Source of the DNA: Chryseomicrobium aureum
Lineage (GTDB): Bacteria; Bacillota; Bacilli; Bacillales_A; Planococcaceae
Assembly (NCBI RefSeq): GCF_016909155.1
Contig: NZ_JAFBFG010000010.1
Location: forward strand, 18,656 to 82,655
Reading direction: 5' to 3'
Length of the DNA: 64,000 nt
Part shown: positions 60,180-64,000 of the stretch, one piece after another
How the letters are laid out: the number at the start of each line of letters is the position of its first letter
Numbering within the stretch: the first letter of the stretch is position 1
Program-made: the position numbers and the translations under genes
Notes under the pieces: generated by a model
What the model saw: only the letters and a program-made list of their open reading frames with translations
The model's database searches: none
Told to the model about the DNA's origin: nothing

Positions 60180-60482
60180 TTAGCTCGCATTACTTTGTCT
60201 ATAATTCACTAAATACTGCCAAGTTTTGAAAACATGTTCCTCAGAGAACAATTTCTTTTTTCTATCATTCCAAGCTAAAACTTCTTGATAAACCGAACTG
60301 AAATTTTCTGCCTGCTCAGGGTTCTCTTTCATAATCCAGTGGACAGTAGATAACATTTCCATACCATAAGGTGTTTCAAACCCACGTATCAATGAGCTCA
60401 CTTGATTTAAATGGTGTTTAGTATCTGGATAACTTTTTAAGAATTCATGAGCTTTCGTAATAGACTCTTCAATTGAAATATT
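60180..60482 (-). pseudogene. C-terminal remnant of a DarG-like ADP-ribosyl-glycohydrolase antitoxin
   Basis: The frame reads HEFLKSYPDTKHHLNQVSSL, then IRGFETPYGMEMLSTVHWIM and AWNDRKKKLFSEEHVFKTWQ. GFETPYGxELLxTVHW followed by W-N-x-R-K-K-x-x-F are features I associate with the C-terminal domain of DarG-type antitoxins. The catalytic macro domain is missing. In this frame the sequence is open only back to a TAG at 60489-60491. Only a GTG at 60401 could serve as start, and it has no ribosome binding site. The gene is therefore a fragment. Its terminator is intact. Alternative: a stand-alone 73-residue peptide. Confidence 0.6.
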
Positions 60483-60553
60483 TATATACTATGATTAAAC
60501 TACGATTTTTTTAAAAGTCACAAAAAGAAGAGAACAACTAATTATCAAATCAA

Positions 60554-60588
60554 AAAAGAAGCCAGCAGGGAAACTGGCTTCTTTTGAT
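60554..60588 (-). terminator. Terminator of the DUF2382 gene
   Basis: A 12-bp stem AAAAGAAGCCAG / CTGGCTTCTTTT (60554-60565 with 60574-60585). On the minus strand a T tract continues. Confidence 0.85.
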
Positions 60589-60595
60589 AACTTTA

Positions 60596-61441
60596 TTATA
60601 GATCGCGATCTGTACGGTCACGGTCTGTTAGATCCGTATCACGTAATTGGTTTGTAGAATCGTGAATATCTACTTCTTCACGGCGAACCGTTTCAGAAAC
60701 GGTTTCCGTATCCATCACTTTCTTTTTACCGATGACGATCTCTTCAGCGACAACATCTTTCTTTGTCACTTCGACGTGTTCTTCCGTCACTGGAATGTGA
60801 ATGCGTCCTTCTTCTTCGTAAGCATGAGTCGACCCTTTACCGAAGTTACCTTCTGAATGGACAGAAGACTCCTGGTTGACTGGACGTCTTTCGATATAGA
60901 CTTCTTCGCGCTCGACAGGGACTTCTACAGTCTGAGTGTCTTCTACGACATGCTTCTCTACATCGATTTCACCAGTTTGAACGCGTTGTTTATCGACATG
61001 AAGTTGTTCTTCATGAAGTTCTAAGCGTTCTTCTTCCGTACCTTCATGAGTAGATTCGAATGTATTACCTGTATCATATGAACCCACACTTCCAGTGAAG
61101 TGATTTCCGTAATCTTTATCTACATATAATAGATATTTTCCGGCTTCAAGTTCGCTCGAATAGCGTGTGCGTTCTTCATCTGACAATCCCATGTTCGTAA
61201 AATGTTGATCTCGAATAAGATCTTCACCTGTTAGAGAGGCTTTGAAACGATCCCACCAAGAGCTCTCTTCGTTTGTGTTGTAATCAGAAGAGCCACGGTA
61301 CATAGAATATTGATTGTCTCTGTTTGAAACGATATACATATCTTCCTCCGTATACCCTTCTGCTCGTAAGCGATCCATTTCCGCTTGGATTTCAGTTTCC
61401 GTATCATAGATTCCATATAGCTTGTTGTCTCGATTTTCCAT
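60596..61441 (-). CDS. YsnF/AvaK-type stress protein (YflT-like N-terminus + DUF2382)
   Basis: The protein has 281 residues. An N-terminal general-stress-protein-17M-like domain (KLYGIYDTETEIQAEMDRLR ... MYIVSN), a linker, and a C-terminal DUF2382 (LELHEEQLHVDKQRVQTGEI, VPVEREEVYIERRPV, VTEEHVEVTKKDVVAEEI). The protein is highly charged. GGAGG precedes the ATG. A sigma-B-type promoter lies upstream, consistent with a general stress gene. Molecular function unknown. Confidence 0.88.
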   Translation of the reverse strand: MENRDNKLYGIYDTETEIQAEMDRLRAEGYTEEDMYIVSNRDNQYSMYRGSSDYNTNEESSWWDRFKASLTGEDLIRDQHFTNMGLSDEERTRYSSELEAGKYLLYVDKDYGNHFTGSVGSYDTGNTFESTHEGTEEERLELHEEQLHVDKQRVQTGEIDVEKHVVEDTQTVEVPVEREEVYIERRPVNQESSVHSEGNFGKGSTHAYEEEGRIHIPVTEEHVEVTKKDVVAEEIVIGKKKVMDTETVSETVRREEVDIHDSTNQLRDTDLTDRDRTDRDL

Positions 61442-61490
61442 TTTACATCCTCCTCGTTCTTTTCGTAATTAAGTTGATTCTATTTAGGAA

Positions 61491-61516
61491 ATACCTTATT
61501 TAAAACAAGAATAAAC
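61491..61516 (-). promoter_or_regulatory. Sigma-B-type promoter of the DUF2382 stress gene
   Basis: Minus strand: -35 GTTTAT (61516-61511), 14-bp spacer, -10 AGGTAT (61496-61491). The consensus is GTTTAA-N13-15-GGGTAT. Confidence 0.6.
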
Positions 61517-61918
61517 TTAAATTGATTTATAAAATTTGTAATATTTGTAATGATTGAATAGTCAATCATAATTTTATATGTAGGTATTAGTTAGAAATGA
61601 GTTGAAAAAATATCTATCTATATTCAATGTATAGCGTAGCTTCTTATTTTAAAGGTCTCATCACAAACGCTAATAATAGAGAGGATTTGCTATGAATTCT
61701 CTATTTCTCTCTTGATAAGTAATCTATTTTTGCGACCTCATAATTTTTAATCAATTTATGTTATTCACGATAATCCCACTTATAATTAGAAGAAAGATCA
61801 GAGACAGTAAATTTCCTAATTCCCCTAACTCCGATTGTGAGACTTTACATCGTGTTTATCTGTGGTATAGGAATCTTCATTATAGATAATTACTTCTTCT
61901 TCGGTTAGCTTCAATTTA
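61517..61918. other. Long AT-rich intergenic region without genes
   Basis: No credible coding frame was found. It includes one dyad, TGATTG-N6-CAATCA (61551-61568), which could be an operator. Two divergent sigma-B-like promoters lie at its ends. Confidence 0.6.
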
Positions 61919-61944
61919 GTTTTATTACACAGTTCAGTGGGTAT
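61919..61944 (+). promoter_or_regulatory. Sigma-B-type promoter of the channel-like gene
   Basis: -35 GTTTTA (61919-61924), 14-bp spacer, -10 GGGTAT (61939-61944, perfect). Confidence 0.65.
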
Positions 61945-62002
61945 AACCTATATAGGAAAATCAAACAGTTTTTCCTATAACAAAACAGAGGAGGGAACTC
62001 TA

Positions 62003-63748
62003 TTGTTCAATGAATATTATGTAAGAGACATGTTATCATCTCTACCTGACCTACTTCTCGCATTGCTTGTATTATTAATCGGATTTATTATCGCGAAAGT
62101 TGTTGAGAAAGTAGTCTTCAAAGGTCTTCGTAAACTAAACCTCAATGAACGTCTAGGTAACACACGCTCTAAATGGTCAGTCGAAAAGATTATTAGTAAG
62201 GTAGTATTTTTCATCTTGCTCATCCTTGCATTCGTTCTATTCTTTAACATACTTAACCTCGACACATTCGCAGCTCCGTTTGCGAACATGTATGACACAT
62301 TGACAGGCGCTTTCTTAAACATTTTAAAAGCTGGTTTGATATTACTAGTTGCTTGGGGACTGGCTACCTTAGTTAAAAAAGGCATCCAAATGCTGGGCAA
62401 CAAAGTCGATTTCAACAAACTTGGTCAAAAGACTGGCATGTCAGCTACTGGTGAACAGAAAACGAAGTGGACAGACACGGTTGCCAACGTTTCTTACTAC
62501 TTAATTTTCCTTCTTTTCTTACCCGCTGTATTAAATGCATTAGGAATTGATGGCTTAAGCGGTCCATTTGAAGACATGTTATCTAGCTTCATTAATTTCA
62601 TTCCTAAACTGGTCTCTGCAGCTATCGTATTTGCTATAGGGTATTTCATCGCGAAATTAGTTCGCAATCTAGTAGAGAAATTCTTACATGCTGTTGGAAT
62701 TGACAAATTTACGGACAAAATGAATTTGAAAAATAATTCAACAACTACACCAACAAATACGACTTCAAATACAAGCCTTTCTAAAATTGCTGGATTGATT
62801 GCGTTTATCTTGATTTTAATCCCAATTACGATCACAGCTTTAGAAATTCTTGACCTTGATGGTATTTCACAACCAGCCGTTGCAATGTTAAATGACATCA
62901 TGGCCATGATTCCACAAATCATCGTTGCTATTGTATTGGTACTTGTAGGTATCTACGTAGCGAAATTTGTGAAAGATTTTGTGGTCAACTTATTAAATGG
63001 ATTTGGTATCAACAATTTAGCTTCAAAAATTGGTCTAAACAAAACGAATTCTTCTAACTTTGATTTAGCTTCAATCATCGGAACAGTTGTTCAAGTATTA
63101 ATTGTTCTTCTGTTTGTAATGGAAGCACTACAACTTGTCAACCTAGACTTCATGGTATCACTAGGTAGTGCAGTATTTGCTTACCTTCCTATGGTAGTCG
63201 CTGCATTAGTTATTCTGGCGGTAGGTTTCTGGCTAGCTAACTTAGCTGAGAAACTCGTAGGTAGCTTGATGAAAGATGCATCAGGTTCTCCACACTTCTT
63301 ACGCTTAGTAGCTAAATATGCAATCCTCGGATTTGCTTTCTTTATGGCACTTAGCCAATTAGGAATTGCACCTGGAATCATCCAGTCGGCGTTTATCTTA
63401 ATCCTTGGTGGAGTTGCCCTTGCATTTGGTTTAGCATTTGGTTTAGGTGGACGTGAACACGCTTCTCGCTATCTAGATCGTATGGAAAAATCAATTGATG
63501 AGGCTGAAGTAGACAAAGAAAACTACGAACAGCAAAAGGAACAAATGAAACAAGATGCGAAGGATGATATGAAATCTACTCAAGAGGAAGAACGCTATAT
63601 GCATGGAACTTCTGCACATGCAGATGATACGCTTGCACAAGACGTTCCTCAAGACACTGGCTTTAATCATCTTCAATCCAATGATTTTAATACAGATAAT
63701 GGATCCACTTACGATTACCGTACAGAGGATGATAAAAAGAACTTCTGA
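62003..63748 (+). CDS. Mechanosensitive-channel-like protein with repeated TM_helix motifs
   Basis: The protein has 581 residues. It contains at least four copies of a conserved unit: a hydrophobic helix then IAKVVEKVV, IAKLVRNLVEKFLHAVGI, VAKFVKDFVVNLLNGFGI and LANLAEKLV, as in TM_helix (PF05552) proteins related to MscS. An acidic, Gln/Asp-rich cytoplasmic tail follows. I chose TTG at 62003 because GAGGAGGG is 7 nt upstream; the frame is open to 61937 but covers the promoter. Probably a stress-induced envelope channel; gating not proven. Confidence 0.82.
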   Translation: MFNEYYVRDMLSSLPDLLLALLVLLIGFIIAKVVEKVVFKGLRKLNLNERLGNTRSKWSVEKIISKVVFFILLILAFVLFFNILNLDTFAAPFANMYDTLTGAFLNILKAGLILLVAWGLATLVKKGIQMLGNKVDFNKLGQKTGMSATGEQKTKWTDTVANVSYYLIFLLFLPAVLNALGIDGLSGPFEDMLSSFINFIPKLVSAAIVFAIGYFIAKLVRNLVEKFLHAVGIDKFTDKMNLKNNSTTTPTNTTSNTSLSKIAGLIAFILILIPITITALEILDLDGISQPAVAMLNDIMAMIPQIIVAIVLVLVGIYVAKFVKDFVVNLLNGFGINNLASKIGLNKTNSSNFDLASIIGTVVQVLIVLLFVMEALQLVNLDFMVSLGSAVFAYLPMVVAALVILAVGFWLANLAEKLVGSLMKDASGSPHFLRLVAKYAILGFAFFMALSQLGIAPGIIQSAFILILGGVALAFGLAFGLGGREHASRYLDRMEKSIDEAEVDKENYEQQKEQMKQDAKDDMKSTQEEERYMHGTSAHADDTLAQDVPQDTGFNHLQSNDFNTDNGSTYDYRTEDDKKNF

Positions 63749-63772
63749 TTGAAATCATATGACGCACACTTT

Positions 63773-63808
63773 ATCAACCTGGCTTCTACTGGCCAGGTTG
63801 ATTTTTTA
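63773..63808 (+). terminator. Terminator of the channel-like gene
   Basis: ATCAACCTGGC (63773-63783) pairs with GCCAGGTTGAT (63792-63802), then six T residues. Confidence 0.88.
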
Positions 63809-63870
63809 AAAGATAAGAAAGTATATAATTTTTGATGCCATGAGCCCAGTGTTCATGGTATTTTGATTTT

Positions 63871-64000
63871 ATGGAGACAAATATTCTTAAGCAGATTTTC
63901 TTTGGTCAGAATCGTCATTGGGAGAAGTTTGTTCAAAAGCATCGCAGACTTATAAGACCGGTGGTCTTGAAAGAGATCAAAAAATTTCAAGGGTGCGGAA
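63871..64000 (+). mobile_element. Start of an IS91-family transposase gene (cut by window end)
   Basis: ATG at 63871 begins METNILKQIFFGQNRHWEKF, followed by RPVVLKEIKKFQGCG. This is the N-terminus of IS91-type transposases just before their zinc-binding Cys motif. Only 43 codons are visible. Intactness and the element ends cannot be judged. Confidence 0.75.

Noticed and set aside
62497..62922. 141-residue minus-strand frame
   Set aside because: It is a shadow of the channel-like gene, created by its repeated hydrophobic codons.

Overview
The window looks like a chromosome segment from a Gram-positive Bacillales bacterium, most likely of the Planococcaceae/Caryophanaceae type. The reasons are strong AGGAGG-type ribosome binding sites with many TTG and GTG starts, moderately low GC, an FMN-riboswitch riboflavin operon, sigma-B-like promoters, ECF sigma/anti-sigma pairs, LytTR and NarL-type regulators and no outer-membrane genes. 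The genus is inference. No rRNA or tRNA gene was seen.

Layout. Positions 1-7070 hold the end of a metallopeptidase-like gene, a NarL-type two-component system and two tandem secreted subtilisins, the second ending in an SLH-like region. Positions 7100-20500 are mostly small housekeeping, stress and unknown genes: an NmrA-like oxidoreductase with a divergent HxlR regulator, an ABC-F ribosome-protection gene behind a leader-peptide attenuator, an AlbA_2 regulator behind a 10-bp-phased operator array, two GNAT genes (one dead) and several microproteins with a single membrane helix. Positions 20588-20936 are a striking intergenic repeat with exact 21/21/21/30-bp spacing. Positions 21200-23520 are a riboflavin operon keeping the riboswitch, ribE, ribB and ribH, but with ribD reduced to a stub and no GTP cyclohydrolase II half. 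A LytTR regulator with a dead ABC-ATPase-like N-terminus and its ABC exporter follow.

Positions 26300-48920 carry ECF sigma/anti-sigma pairs, alpha/beta hydrolases (one stopped by an amber codon), an S41 peptidase, NUDIX and DinB-like proteins, a membrane gluzincin, a TlpA/ResA-like thioredoxin, a MarR-MFS operon, a dynamin-like or Era-like GTPase, a DUF2207 protein, a GIY-YIG protein and a TIGR04141/DUF6119 protein. Copies of the palindrome GGTGACAGGCACC and a second family of 21-bp-periodic repeats lie between these genes.

Positions 47340-60490 are a defence-type island. It holds the TIGR04141 protein, a complete type I restriction-modification system (hsdM, hsdS, hsdR), then a tight operon of a membrane-anchored DarT-like DNA ADP-ribosyltransferase, a NADAR-type antitoxin candidate and a membrane J-domain-like protein without HPD. 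A lipoprotein and a membrane coiled-coil protein follow. On the opposite strand lies a decayed fragment resembling the C-terminus of a DarG antitoxin. The DarT/NADAR/J-like operon is the best candidate here for an under-described system.

Positions 60596-63808 carry two stress or membrane genes, each behind a sigma-B-like promoter. The window ends in the first 43 codons of an IS91-family transposase.
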